Shown: positions 35,120 to 46,740, counted from the first letter of the stretch. The stretch is 64,000 nucleotides of DNA from Xylogone sp. PMI_703 (GCA_021399445.1 JAJTUQ010000005.1:1116001-1180000); one strand, 5' to 3'. The notes: generated by a model not told the origin, from the sequence alone. A program made the numbers and translations.

Positions 35120-36607
35120 TTATGATGAATCAGTCAGATCATCGTCTTTCTTCTTCTGTGTTGGACTCAACTCGATATAATGTTCCTGAACACTGAATTC
35201 TCGCTCGTACTCGATGCCTGTTGGCACAATTCGCTCCTGGCTTCCTGTGCGTCCTCCCGCCTCGATCGTGAACCCATGTGCATCTGCCCTGTCGCCTAAG
35301 TGAGGTCGTGGCTCAGTGCCACTAAGTGGTATGCTGTTGTGGGTACGATATCGCTGAGAGTACGGCTTCGAGCCTGAGTGTGTGCCTATGGAGTGCTTGC
35401 CAGATGTAAATAGGGGTTTCATTGCTGGGACTGAGGCGCAAAGAATGCCCGCATTTATTTCGACGAATGACCAAATATTGATTGGAACGGCGTCGTAGAA
35501 CGGATCCTTTGATCGGGTGAACATTCCAACCGTGTAAAGACGAACAATTCTATGGCCAATCACTATCAGTGCCGATGCCCAAGTTTAGGTCCGGGCTCAG
35601 AGTCAAGAACCTACCCTGATATACAGGAGAATATTCCAGCACCAAATACTACATATAAGATGAACTTTTCCCGTCTTGGCCGTTTAATCTTCGTTAACGT
35701 CTTGATTGGTAGCACTAAAATCCAGATATCCATGATGACATTGAAAACAGCAAGAACTGCAGGTTGTATAAGTTATCTCTGATCTTTGAGCAGAGGTTGA
35801 AGGATACCTACAATAATAGTATGCAGTTGTATTGATACATGACCCTTTTACCGTCCCAGTGGAATCATAGATCTTGCGAAAGGGGATACACTGTGCGAGT
35901 GTGACAATTTCGGCCTGGACAACGGAAAGGACCAGGAGATAGATGGTGACTTTGCAACTGGTTCGGAAGAATCCTTCTACCGATACTGATATTCTAGTAA
36001 GCATCTGGGGTACCCTCCTAAAAAACCCCCGGATGATTCTTGCAAACTTACCTAGTCTGAGATAGAAACACAGGATTGACAACTTAATGATAACGACGAT
36101 GAGGTTATAGGTCAACTCCATGCACAGCACAATCTAGCCATAGTTAGGTTTTTGTATATAGTCGACTAGGGATTCCTCCACAGGGGAACTGCAGTGGAGT
36201 ACATACCTGCAAGATGGAATTGAGGTGTTTGGGATTGATATCACTTCCGTGAAGGCCGACACCAAACCGTAAACCATACAGAATTTCAAAGAGATATCCG
36301 GCAGTACATGCCTATTCCACGTTAATCAGGTATTTGACCTTAATAATAACGCAATGGGAGTAATGACTTACCATACCAATCATCATCAACCAGTCATCCC
36401 AGCCCAGCCTCCTCACGACGAGACATCTTCCGAGAGTCCGCAAGATTGTAGCAATTCCTACGACAATCTACTCAATAATAAATCCACCAACAATGATATA
36501 CCCGAAAGTATCTACAAGAACGCACCTCCTATCGCAGTTGCTACAGTCGACACAACGATCATGGCCTGCTGGCGGGACTTATTAGCAGGACCATCCATCG
36601 TGTCCAT
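35120..36607 (-). CDS. Rhodopsin-fold integral membrane protein (PTH11/SAT4-like)
   Basis: Seven exons, 36607-36526, 36457-36372, 36311-36207, 36133-36052, 35985-35812, 35756-35615 and 35549-35120, give about 366 residues, all phases compatible. The spliced protein shows the fungal rhodopsin domain (SAT4 family): an N-terminal helix, RRLGWDDWLMMIG after helix 1, a Cys-containing ectoloop, and DIWILVLPIKTL followed by a basic loop. These add up to seven hydrophobic helices. A polar ~110-residue cytoplasmic tail follows. Such proteins are GPCR-like sensors in the plasma membrane; PTH11 itself senses host-surface cues, but family members differ and no CFEM domain is present here. The start at 36607 is the first ATG in frame; a second lies three codons on. 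Confidence 0.88.
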
Positions 36608-39600
36608 CTCGACAGCGTATGAGAGCCAGAATGGCTCAAGTAGTAGCCCGACACTTTCAAGGAGAATTAACCTCGATGATAGCTTAATCCTGGATGAAGG
36701 TGAAGGTTGGGTTCCGAAAAAGAAAGATCCACAGTGTGGAACCCCCCGAGTACTTGTATCCCCAGCACTAGGTTTGCATTACTTTATTCTGTGGATCGGA
36801 GGTTGGCTAAGTGGTCGACGGTATCCATACTTAAAATGTTCCTGAGTAGGGGGCCAGCTGAGTGGCTACTAGAGAGAGCATCTTCCACCTAGATGGCGCA
36901 TATCCCAGGGTGTTCCTCGGGATATATCGAGCGAGGTACGAGGCGGGCTAGCGCCTTTAGGTGCTCCTTTCAGAACAGGAGGAAATCATTAGTGTTTGCT
37001 GCAGGGTCAGGCGGTTTTGTTGTGAAGGTCAGGGTCGTTCTCGATCCAACTTGCAGGATCATTTGCCAAATCTAGCCGACTGTGGTGGTTCAAAATGCTG
37101 AATTCTTTGCCCAGAAGCAGCTCGTACCAGGGGCGGGCTAGAGGCGCAGCGTGGCGTACAGTGCTTGCGTGCCACCGTCACGGTAGGTTGGCTGAACCGG
37201 TTTCTCAGAACCGTGATCGGGTGGAAAAGGTGGACGATGGCGATGCCATTGCGAATACCGTACGGCATGGAGTAAGCTGCCCCTACTGGTCTCCGCCGGC
37301 GTCTTCAGATATGGCACAATTGAATACTCCGTCACGAATCTGTCGCCAAGCTGATTCTTGCAATTATCAATCGCTGCGCTGTAAGTACATTGGCACCGTA
37401 TGATGGTTGTTGGGTTGCAGCTGCATGGATGGCCCGCTTGGCGGTAGATCTAGGGGAAGTAGGGTCCCTTAGATGATGGCCTGGTGGAGCGCTGGGTTGG
37501 TACCGTTGCACCGCAGGTTCCCCGGAGTATGCGAATGCACCTGGCTGCAGTTTCGTCCTACTCTCCGTATTTCCCAGGTTCCTGGAACTTAGATGGAGAT
37601 TGATGTGTTGCTCAGTGCCGGAAGAGAAGGTCTGGAGCAGCCATAAGCTCGATCAATCCGGAGCAGAATGGCCTCCAATTTTGATGAGGTAATAATCAAC
37701 TTGTCTAATTGCAAGCAAATTCGTAGTTTGCTGCGAGAGTTCTGGTGCCAAGTTACTGCTCGGCCTTGGCCTCCAGTGTGGCCATCAGGCGAAGACTATT
37801 AGCCAGGAGCCACGTGAAACTATTGAGCGAACGCTCGAGAAGTCCATCAGCTGCTTTCCAAAGAGTCAGAATGCCCGCCTACTCAAGAGACCGGTGATCG
37901 ACCGCCTGGAGGAGTTTGCCCTTTTTCCTTCTTCTGATGTCACGCTACATTCACGGAATTGCCGATTATTCTATCGCATTTCAGGTACCGTACCGTATTT
38001 CGGTATGCCTGTGTCGCTTCACAGGGAGAAGCCAAGTGCCCGGCTGGCTTTCCCTGCCCGCTATTCTTCTCCTGATCTTTGTTGCATGAAGCTGCGTCCG
38101 TGTCCCTCTGGGCAGGAGAAAAGAGGCGCTCATTGACAATTGCTGGCGAGCGGCGCAGTTGGTTATCAATATAATCATGCGCACTAATTCGTCCAAGACA
38201 AAAGCCCTCAGGAAGTATCTCAGTCTGTGCGGTCTGTTGCCATGCTTCTCCGATGGCCCCCAAATAATGATCATGGATGTTCACGCCGTTGATCTTGCCC
38301 ATTAAAATGGATCGACTTCAGCTGGTTGCAAAACCACGCTCAGACCTGGGCTTTGACCTGCGGCCGGTACGCTATTACCCTAGAGCCTAGAAACTCGACA
38401 TACGGTACCGGTAGCCCCTCGGCCGGCTCCAGATCTCACCAAAATCTGACATCCAAGTGCCGCGGAAAACTGATCTGTTTCACCCGTACTTGGCGGTATT
38501 AATAGAAATCTCGAAGTGGGCATTTAGTTCTTGGTGGTCTCCTATCCTCCCCTAAACTAGCCCAACGCCCTTTTCGCTTTCTCGAACTTTGGATTGGAAG
38601 TTTCTCTTCGGGGCAAATAGACCATGGACTAGAACTGTTCTTCCTTGCCAAGTGGTAAAGCGTCTTTCACGATTTTGCTACAACACAGCACGTTACGTTA
38701 TGACCCACTGTCAAACCATCCATTCCGTCTCCTCGGAAAAAATAATGGTGAGAACGGACGTGCATCGATTTTCGGCCTTGGTCCTAGCTAGCCACGAGTT
38801 TCATGGAGCAAACTATTTGGAGAAGATCTGCCCTTTGTGAATAATCACCAGAAAACTAATAGATCGAGAGATGCGATGCAACTTGGTTCCGATTACATTC
38901 CGTCCATATTGTCTTCAGGAACCCCTGTGCGTAGATGGATGAGCTGGCGAAGGACGGCTCGGGATGGAGCTGTACTTGACTAGGAAAAGATTTGTCGCCT
39001 GGAGCCTGGGCATCTAGTACTGTTGTAAGCCAAGGTTTCGTTCATGGGAGTATGTCCCTCCATTCCATAAGTGGCCTGTCTCCGAGGTATGGACCTTTCA
39101 GTATAACTTGAGACGGAAAATGGGTATGAAACTGCGTCTGTTATCCATTTATTCTGCCATCTCTATTTCTCCTGTAACTGGATCACCGTACCAAATTTGA
39201 CCGTCCTAGAAGCTATTGGGTTTGCGAGCTTCAAATAGGTTCCCTTGTCAGGTTGAATTGGCACAGGGCACCGTCATATTCTAGAAAGAGGGTCGGTTTA
39301 CAAACCAGATAGGATTAAATCAGCCTTTAGTGCTGAGAGTCAGTGGGGTATATTCTGATTGATAGTATGAGGTCTCACTCGTCTTGATGTATGTGATATC
39401 CTCTTTGATTTGGGCAACATCTATTGCGAGTTGCTGGGATAGTATGGGCTCACCATATGTGAAGTTAAAGGGGTATACGTAGTGGTAAAATTTATTATTG
39501 TAACTGTTATGATTGGTGATGAGGTTGTCATGTTATTGTTCGAAGTTAGTGGGAACTACAAGGAAAGGAGGAACGCCGAGGAGACGAAAAGCTATGACGA

Positions 39601-40365
39601 AGGAGTTCCTTCCCTTTTGCGTTATAATCATTTCATCCAAAATAGTTGTTAAACTTTCGTGTTCCTGTCTTCTGGCAGTAGTGGTATAGTAAGTCTCTCC
39701 GTGCTGGCCACATCTCGAGTGAGAATGAGACATGAAATATTTTTGTGCCAGTTAAGAATCTACTTCATAACGACAACATTCTAGTGTTTTATGTTAAAAC
39801 TGCTCACAGTTAAGTTTATTAGCAACGTGAACCCTGCCAAATACCTCGTCAAATATCTTTGCCTTACACATTAGCAACTATATCATAGTGCATAAGTTCT
39901 GTTAGTTCCCACTTCTATCCTAACAACATCACAGTACTACTCCTTTTCTTCCCATACACATGCGCAGAACATAGCAGGGTTAAAAACCCAAGTTAGATCA
40001 TATGATTATTGTCTAATTGTCTATAAAACATATTTCTCTATATGCTTGCATTACAATTCTTCTCCGCTATTTGTAATAAATGAGAACAAGATGCTCAAAA
40101 GAGACTAATATACAATAGCCCAGTCCCATGAGATAGGACTATTAGGGCATCTACCACCACGAATGCCTACACACCATGGATAGAACATGCTCGCTCCATA
40201 CTATCTTTATCTTGTTATTGATGTACCCACTAGGGAAGAGAGATGCGCCATATCTTCTGATAATTTTAGAGGATGGATGATCCGTTCACAGAGCAAAACG
40301 CCTGGTATATGTGCCGACTCCGCAAACTCCCGAAAACCAGCTATGAAAAGGTCCTGAGGGCCCAA
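36608..40365. other. Long gene-free region
   Basis: About 3.8 kb. Long frames such as 36354-36845 (plus) are antisense to the rhodopsin-type gene, or, like 37940-38302 (minus, 120 codons), lack support. GTACCG pentamer repeats occur at 37984 and 38401. The rightmost few hundred bases should contain the 3' region of the hydrolase gene. No transposon ends or terminal repeats were recognised. Confidence 0.45.
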
Positions 40366-41916
40366 TTATACAGAGGCAGAAGCAGAAGCGGTAGCAGCAG
40401 CGTGCTTCTTGTTGTATCTCGACGTATCATTCATCTCTCGTCTTATAACTTCGTCAAACTCCTCCCAACCTTCCAGGTAAAGATGATGACCAGCTTTCTG
40501 GATGATAACAACCCTTGCGCTGCCGTTCTCGTTTTTCTTTTCCTCCTCAGTAGCAGTAGCCAATACTTTGGCCTTTTCTTCCTTGAGCTTCTGCTCGGCA
40601 GCAAACCCACCCGCAACATCCATCCAGTCGTTCTCACCATACATAAGCACGACTGGAATTCCAGTCTCTTTGGTTAGGCCATTGGGAGTAGGCGAGGGGA
40701 GTGGTTGCCTTCCCACACCGTGGATTCGTCGGAGAAGAGGGCTGCGCGCAAATGCGCCTGGGGCAAGGATGTAAGCCAGTGCATACTCACCACTTCCTCT
40801 TTGACGGAAGAGAGAATAGGCGTAATCGTGTAGTGCCTGGGATTCGGCCTCCGGCAGATGAGAGAATCGCCGAGACGTCCAACCGGAAGTGAAGCGTGGA
40901 CCAAGCGGACCGGCCCAGCGGACTATACTAAAGGGAGAGATGTTGGCATCCCAAAGGTAACTGATCCATTTTGAAATTGGCCGGCGAGGTGGTGCATCTG
41001 GTTTATTTTCGGCCTTAGTGCGGGCGTTGAGGAAATTATTGTTGTCTCCGGTCCTCCCGTTGGGCTGTGCAACTATATCATCTTGCGCGTCTTGAGTGAA
41101 TTCGTTCGCTAGGGTCGATTCTTCAGGCTCTGGCATATCGGCCTGCATGGCGTATGGGTCTTCGGGAATGCCGACAGGTGATGCCAGAATAAGCTTATTC
41201 AAATGTCCTGGATATTTAAGTGCGTACGCCACAGCCATGTAGCCTCCCATACTGTGGCCCAAAAGCGTAAACTTGTCGATTTTCTTCAAAACCCGCCATT
41301 CTTCAAGAGCATCAACAAACCAGCTTTCAGCTTCTGCTATCTTGCCCAGCTGGTCTTTAGCATGGATCCTGAATGGTGGTCTGCTACTTCGACCCATTCC
41401 CAACATGTCCAAGGCATAAAGCTTCCATCCTTTAACTCTGCTCAATCCTTCGAAATTCCTGTAAAAGAAGCCCAGGCCAGCACCGTAACCATGCAACATT
41501 ACCAGATTCTCCTCGACCGGCTCACCCACCCTTTCAACGGAAAATTCATTCAATTCCCGGTTCTTGCCGCTCAATTTAACCATGTTCGAGTGCCATACTC
41601 GGGGACCATAGGGATCGTCTATCGAGGTCGTCCGGGTGGCGACTTCCTCGGTCTCAGGCTCCTCATTTAACTTGACTTTCGAGCAGCGGGCAGATGGTGG
41701 AGCCGACCCGGTTTTGGTATGAGTTGCTGGCTTTTGCAGGTACGGAATGAAAGAGAGCACATTATGCTCAGCAACGGCGGGAGAAATATTGGCCCACCAC
41801 TGGCTGGCGGAGGTTTTGTAGCCGAGCGGGAAGAATGTAGTTTTGCGCGCCGGCTCCCGCTGCGAGGCAAGCATGGACTGCTGGTTTCGAGCAGTTGCTT
41901 CTGCGGTCGAGGCCAT
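40366..41916 (-). CDS. Alpha/beta hydrolase, ABHD4/5 and Cld1-like
   Basis: A single exon from the ATG at 41916 gives 516 residues. The lipase-type nucleophile elbow GHSMGG is centred on S222. The oxyanion-hole HGYGAG lies upstream, a YGENDWMD segment supplies the likely acidic residue, and a late HHLYLEGWEEF supplies the catalytic His. The HxxxxD-like acyltransferase motif is therefore not canonical. This pattern fits the ABHD4/ABHD5-CGI-58 group, which in yeast includes the mitochondrial cardiolipin lipase Cld1 and Ict1. The role is phospholipid deacylation or lysophosphatidic acid acylation. The frame stays open 64 or more codons upstream with a basic, Ser-rich, acid-poor presequence, but with no ATG. 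A mitochondrial form is therefore possible through a non-AUG start or an unseen 5' exon. Confidence 0.88.
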   Translation of the reverse strand: MASTAEATARNQQSMLASQREPARKTTFFPLGYKTSASQWWANISPAVAEHNVLSFIPYLQKPATHTKTGSAPPSARCSKVKLNEEPETEEVATRTTSIDDPYGPRVWHSNMVKLSGKNRELNEFSVERVGEPVEENLVMLHGYGAGLGFFYRNFEGLSRVKGWKLYALDMLGMGRSSRPPFRIHAKDQLGKIAEAESWFVDALEEWRVLKKIDKFTLLGHSMGGYMAVAYALKYPGHLNKLILASPVGIPEDPYAMQADMPEPEESTLANEFTQDAQDDIVAQPNGRTGDNNNFLNARTKAENKPDAPPRRPISKWISYLWDANISPFSIVRWAGPLGPRFTSGWTSRRFSHLPEAESQALHDYAYSLFRQRGSGEYALAYILAPGAFARSPLLRRIHGVGRQPLPSPTPNGLTKETGIPVVLMYGENDWMDVAGGFAAEQKLKEEKAKVLATATEEEKKNENGSARVVIIQKAGHHLYLEGWEEFDEVIRREMNDTSRYNKKHAAATASASASV

Positions 41917-43228
41917 GGTAGAGTAGTTGGTGCCGTCCGGACGATTGCGGCGGATTGAGATATGTCGGATGTGGGGGATGGCGGATCGATGGCTCGCGAA
42001 GACGTCTGAGGGAAGGGTGCGCACCAGGAGTGGCGACAGCACCACGTTGGAAGTCAACTTGAAAGATGAGAGAGGTGAGAGGAGGCCACGAAGGCAACTG
42101 CCTCTCAAAATATATATATCGAGCAGCTATTAAGGTTTTGGAATCCGGAGTTAGGGCGTAAAATACGCGCCGTGCAGTGGTGCCGAGGGAAGTCTGAGGG
42201 GGATGACGAAACGCTTGTGCGGTGCGCTTCCTACGGGAACGGTGAGTACACGGCCGAACACCGTATGGTCCTGTAGTAGCAGTAATAGCAGCAGTAATAA
42301 GCAGCGCCTTGATCGCTTCACTGCCACTGATTTCTCGGCCGTAATGGAGGTTGTTGATTTTTGTAGGGCTTGAAGACACTGATGGGTGGCGATTGAGAAG
42401 CCAATTGATCTGGCCTGGGTTCTTATTAGTATTATATGGCTTGTGTCTACAGCATTCACTATTATGTTGAGGATTTACTCGGAGGCAAAAAGGACAGCAG
42501 GTCACTTTGGTCCCACGTGGGAGCTGTCAGTGACTTCGGAAGCCCGGCGGAACTCGAGCTCCGGGGCGATCCAGCCCAGCAAAACCCACCACTAGGCAGG
42601 CACTGGATTCGCACGACTTGATGCAGTAGGCATTTGGTGCGCTCGTCCGTCTATCAGAAAGCGATGCTGCCATTATTGATCGAAGCACCCCGTAATACTG
42701 CGCGGGGTCACGTTCCATATGTAACTGTATCTGATATACATATTTTGGCTTTTGTGGCATACAAGCATGAATACAACATTACTGTAATACGCCGTATGCT
42801 GTGGCATACTTGAGACTCAGTATGCATCGGATGGTCGAAGCTGCTGATTCGGGCTCATTGACATTGGGGCATTTGGATGCGGCCCCCAGCTCCAGCCTTT
42901 TCTGTTGATGACGCTGTTGCGGCCGCCCAGCGCGCGGGTTGGCTGCCGAGCACCAGCAGCAGGGTCGGGGTGTGGCTCAACAAACCTGAAGGGCCTTTCC
43001 CCAGATGAAATATCCACAACGCCAGCGCTTTGCCCCTCCTCGCTGTCCGATTGTAGAGAAGAAAAACCTCATCTTCATATCTTCTCTAACTGGAGACTGT
43101 GTTCGCGGTTCTACTCCTCGCTCCGCTTTCACGTGCGATTATGTGAAGCGGCCGCAACCCCCTTGCTTCAGCGACAAAAGCAGCCATGCGAATCTCCTTG
43201 CGCGCCTTCTCCTACTGCCCCTAACAAC
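41917..43228. other. Divergent intergenic region of hydrolase and SPO7 genes
   Basis: About 1.3 kb between divergently transcribed genes. Both flanks carry in-frame open extensions of the neighbouring genes: minus strand 41917-42108, and plus strand from 42908. AGC/AGT-rich triplets lie near 42270-42305. No further gene is supported. Confidence 0.5.
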
Positions 43229-44620
43229 ATGACCGAGATGGCTACCAACCTCGACCAGCTGGTGAAGGGAGCTCCGCCTCCTGATGCTGAATATCCTATC
43301 CCTCCCACAAGTGGTGTCACCTCTCCCGACTCGAATCAGCAAACTTCTCTGCAAGATCCTATAGCAACTCTTCCCTCCTCGCCTCCCCAGATCTACCTGA
43401 ACCTCCTAATCTTAGAAGCCTCTTTGCGCGCTCAATGGCTGCAACTGCGCACGCGACGGCGCCAGCATACCTTCTTTCTGACGCTGCTCGGCGTGTGGAT
43501 TGTCTACTTTGGCTACGCCCTTTTTCTCAAGCCGCGGGAAGATGGTAGCGGCGTTGGAGGCTCGGTATACTGGGTGGTCGAGGTTACGGAGAAGGTCTGC
43601 CTCATGGGCGGCGTAGTAACCGCATTACTTGTATGGGGAACTGGCACCTGGGAACGAGGCGTGCGCTGGCCCAGACGATGGGTGGTGACCACCAACAGAG
43701 GCCTGCGACAATTCAACTGCAAGCTGGTAGTGATCAAGGAACCGTGGTGGAGATCAATACTCTCCACCCTGGCCTTCTTCTTTTCATATGGATTATTCTC
43801 CAACACGGGGAGTTCTTACCAGTATGTCGACCCAGCACTTGTGGCTGAATCAGAAAAGATGGCGAGAGCAGGCGGCCACCCTGCATTTACAAATATCCAT
43901 GACGATGAACTTGTGGGGCGCGAGGAAGACCTGGCCCCGGGGGGAGATTATGTGAAGCTGCTACTGCTGCCAAAACCGTTTTCTGCAACTTTCCGTGAGA
44001 ATTGGGATGTTTATCGGTCAGAATACTGGGAGAAGGAGAATGAGCGCCGTGCAGCGCTAAGGGTGAAAATTAAGGAGCGCGACAGGAAGCTTGCGAAGCA
44101 GCAAGGAGGATGGCTCTGGTGGACAGGATGGAGAGGCTGGAATCGTGGGAAGTTTCGTGCTACGGATATTGAGAAGACACACCATCACCATCCACATCGC
44201 CACCCTCGTTCTGAGAAGGAGTTAAGACATTCTCGTAGTGGAAGTCTCCGCTCAGAATCACACTCTAGAACTTCGTCAAGGAGTTCCACGCCTACTATAG
44301 AGCTTGATGAAGCTACTGGCACAGCTGGACGTGTTAGACGAGGCAGTAGCGTCTCCGTAGCATCGGACAAGAGACGAAGAAATACAGCAACGGGGTCAAC
44401 CAGATCACAGCGGCTTGCGCCTCCTGGATCGCGAACGGCAACACCTGATAAGCCTTCACCTCTAGTTCGAGAAAGCAGCGCTACTAGTTTGTCCTCCTTG
44501 GAGAGCGACCGTCCTCCTACGCCTGGAGAAGGCGATTCGGATAGGGCGCTGAGAGTTCCCAAGGCTGCTGGCAGTTCTAGTCGCAGGTCTTCCTCTGGAA
44601 GGACGCCGAAACAGACTTAG
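43229..44620 (+). CDS. SPO7: Spo7-family regulator of the Nem1 phosphatase
   Basis: A single exon from the ATG at 43229 gives 463 residues. The Spo7 signature begins near residue 52 (PPQIYLNLLILEASLR), followed by two transmembrane helices at about 80-100 and 115-135, then a conserved TNRGLRQFN/KEPWWRS block. The C-terminal half is Ser/Arg-rich, a disordered extension longer than in yeast Spo7 (259 aa) but common in filamentous fungi. Spo7 binds Nem1 in the ER/nuclear envelope. The complex dephosphorylates lipin (Pah1), switching phosphatidate into storage lipid and limiting nuclear membrane growth. The frame is open for 107 further codons upstream from an ATG at 42908; this extension is composition-biased and treated as leader, so the start is uncertain. 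Confidence 0.9.
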   Translation: MTEMATNLDQLVKGAPPPDAEYPIPPTSGVTSPDSNQQTSLQDPIATLPSSPPQIYLNLLILEASLRAQWLQLRTRRRQHTFFLTLLGVWIVYFGYALFLKPREDGSGVGGSVYWVVEVTEKVCLMGGVVTALLVWGTGTWERGVRWPRRWVVTTNRGLRQFNCKLVVIKEPWWRSILSTLAFFFSYGLFSNTGSSYQYVDPALVAESEKMARAGGHPAFTNIHDDELVGREEDLAPGGDYVKLLLLPKPFSATFRENWDVYRSEYWEKENERRAALRVKIKERDRKLAKQQGGWLWWTGWRGWNRGKFRATDIEKTHHHHPHRHPRSEKELRHSRSGSLRSESHSRTSSRSSTPTIELDEATGTAGRVRRGSSVSVASDKRRRNTATGSTRSQRLAPPGSRTATPDKPSPLVRESSATSLSSLESDRPPTPGEGDSDRALRVPKAAGSSSRRSSSGRTPKQT

Positions 44621-45169
44621 ATAGAATAGAGTTAGGCAATCACTTGTCAATATTTTAGCATGTTCTTAATACTTAATCCATATAGCGTTTCTGTTTTGCT
44701 CCATCATCTGATCTCATTGCATTTCATCTTATCCGGCAATAACCAAAGGCTGCACTTGTAGCCAAGAGCACCAGGTACAAGCACAAGAAGAGTTCGCCGC
44801 AACGCAGAGATCCCAACGCGGTAAAGCGGGGGGCTGATCCGGACCCCGCCGAGCGAGTCGCATTGTCACACTCGAACTACATATTAAGGAGTTACTTAAG
44901 GCAGCTCTATTTTAACCTCCAAGATCGCAGCCGCAAGTTCTAGATCAAACCATTTTTGGAATGCGACCCTAATGTCTTCTCCTCCAACCTCAACCACCCA
45001 GTCCCGCTATTCGCCTAGCTTGACAAGCACAAGCTGGCCGTTGCGGGCCATCTCAACTTCTCTAGGCAACGACGCTATTTCTTTCCCCAGGAAATTACGC
45101 AGGGACATCTCTCCGCTTTAAAACGAGAGACCAACCTCACGGACACCTTGATTCTCCCAAAGCGCCGGG
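44621..45169. other. Intergenic region
   Basis: 3' region of the SPO7 gene and promoter of the phosphatase-like gene on the same strand, about 550 bp. No coding frame is supported. Confidence 0.55.
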
Positions 45170-46312
45170 ATGCATCAACAGGAGCTGGTAGATATAGAGA
45201 GTGTACTGGCAAATTTGTCGGACACGACTGATACGAGCAGTCTCGAGAGCAACAACGCGGCTAGTTTCCATTTATATCCTCGACCCGAAGCTACTATGCA
45301 TCGAACTTCACAACAAATCGGAGCCACGCCAACCGGCGAATACAGTTGGCGCGTAAGTTGCTAATAAATCAATTCGCTATAAATCATGTCTCGACGCATC
45401 TGCTAACAACTCTGCTAGGCTCCGTCGCCGCCTCACATCCACATACCACCATTTCCTGATGGCGCCGAAATATCATTACCACCCGTCGTCGCAAGCGCTG
45501 GTCCTGTACACACAAAGGAGGAAATACTAAGAGTGATTACCCAAGGCCAACACATAAGAGCAGTCAAATGGATTGGCGACTGGAAGTATGAATACAGGCG
45601 ACAATCACAACCGATTCTCTCCTTTTTGGAGCTTGGGCCAGCATCTGCGGCTAGAGATATCGAAGCACTGAAGATTAAGGGAGTTACCATGCTACTCGTT
45701 GTTAGAAATACCAAGACTGCACAGGCTCTGCTTATGAGCGGGGATAAAGTTGCTAATCAACTGGGTATCGAATCTGCATCTATCGATGTCGATGGGAATC
45801 CTGAACTTATCGCCGCATTCCCACGCGCTATTGACATAATCAACGAACATTTAGTATCCATCTATCGGCAGCGAGTCGCAGAAGCAAAAGCGTCTGGGGA
45901 AGAAATCAAAGACATTAGTCAGTTAATGGGGAAGGTCCTAGTCTTTTGTGAATCAGGCAATGAGCGATCTGCTGCAGTTGTAGCTGCATATATGATGAAG
46001 GTGTACGATATGAGCTTGGTGACCGCGATACAGTTTATCCAATCCATCCGATTCTGCGTGGCTTATGATGACGCTCTAAAGCATTTACTGCTATCCTACC
46101 AGGATGTTTTACAGGCACAAAAGTCAATCGCTGAAGTTCAAAGTGCCGAATACCGGGAGCTGGCCTTCAGACCAACTCCTTCTGGTAGAGAAAAAAGAGG
46201 AAGGAAAGAGATTGTGGATGATGACGTGGAGATGGAGATGGATCAAGCCGATGATGAAGAGCGGTTCAGCGGTCGTGCTCGATTTGTTCCCTTTCATGAC
46301 CCCGATCTTTGA
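45170..46312 (+). CDS. Dual-specificity-phosphatase-like protein (STYX-like)
   Basis: Two exons, 45170-45352 and 45419-46312, give 358 residues; the intron has donor GTAAGT, branch GCTAAC and acceptor GCTAG. A DSP-like fold spans about residues 100-280. The signature loop reads FCESGNERSA with C238 and R244, so the Cys-x5-Arg core is kept but the usual preceding His is Phe. The C-terminus is acidic (DDDVEMEMDQADDEE). Proteins of this type either dephosphorylate Ser/Thr/Tyr or bind phosphosubstrates without catalysis. The Cys and Arg suggest residual activity is possible; the Phe would raise the pKa of the Cys. The general acid Asp could not be placed with certainty. Confidence 0.8.
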
Positions 46313-46740
46313 AGGACACTTCAACTTCAACGTTTACTTGTTAGAATTATCGGGCATTGCTTTTTTTTTCTTTTTTGTATACTTTTAATACTTTTAGCTG
46401 CTATTATTATGGGTAGATTGCCATGGATGGCTGCCGTTGGGGCCGGGAATGGCGTTAATATACCCCACAAGGTTCTGTCTTATATGCTTTTTTTGCTTCT
46501 TTAGGTTATATGGTGGATACCATGGTGCAATAGATGTGGCTGAAGGAATGCAGAATCTCTGAAAAATGGTGAAGATGTCAAGTGACTTTCTGTAGTGTTT
46601 GATTCATTTTGTTTTGAGCGTTAGGGTCACTGGGAGATGGCGTCTGAGCAACCAAATAAGCGTTCTAACCAACCGTTCATTCTCCACCCGTTAGAACTAA
46701 GTTCACTTTTTGCAAAGAGGCATGGTTAAGAAGCCCGTGT
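46313..46740. other. Intergenic region
   Basis: About 430 bp between two plus-strand genes. It carries poly-T tracts in the 3' region of the phosphatase-like gene and the promoter of the AT-hook gene. No other feature was seen. Confidence 0.6.

Noticed and set aside
36354..36845. 163-codon plus-strand frame
   Set aside because: It is antisense to exons 1-2 of the rhodopsin-fold gene and its extension, whose spliced protein is convincing.
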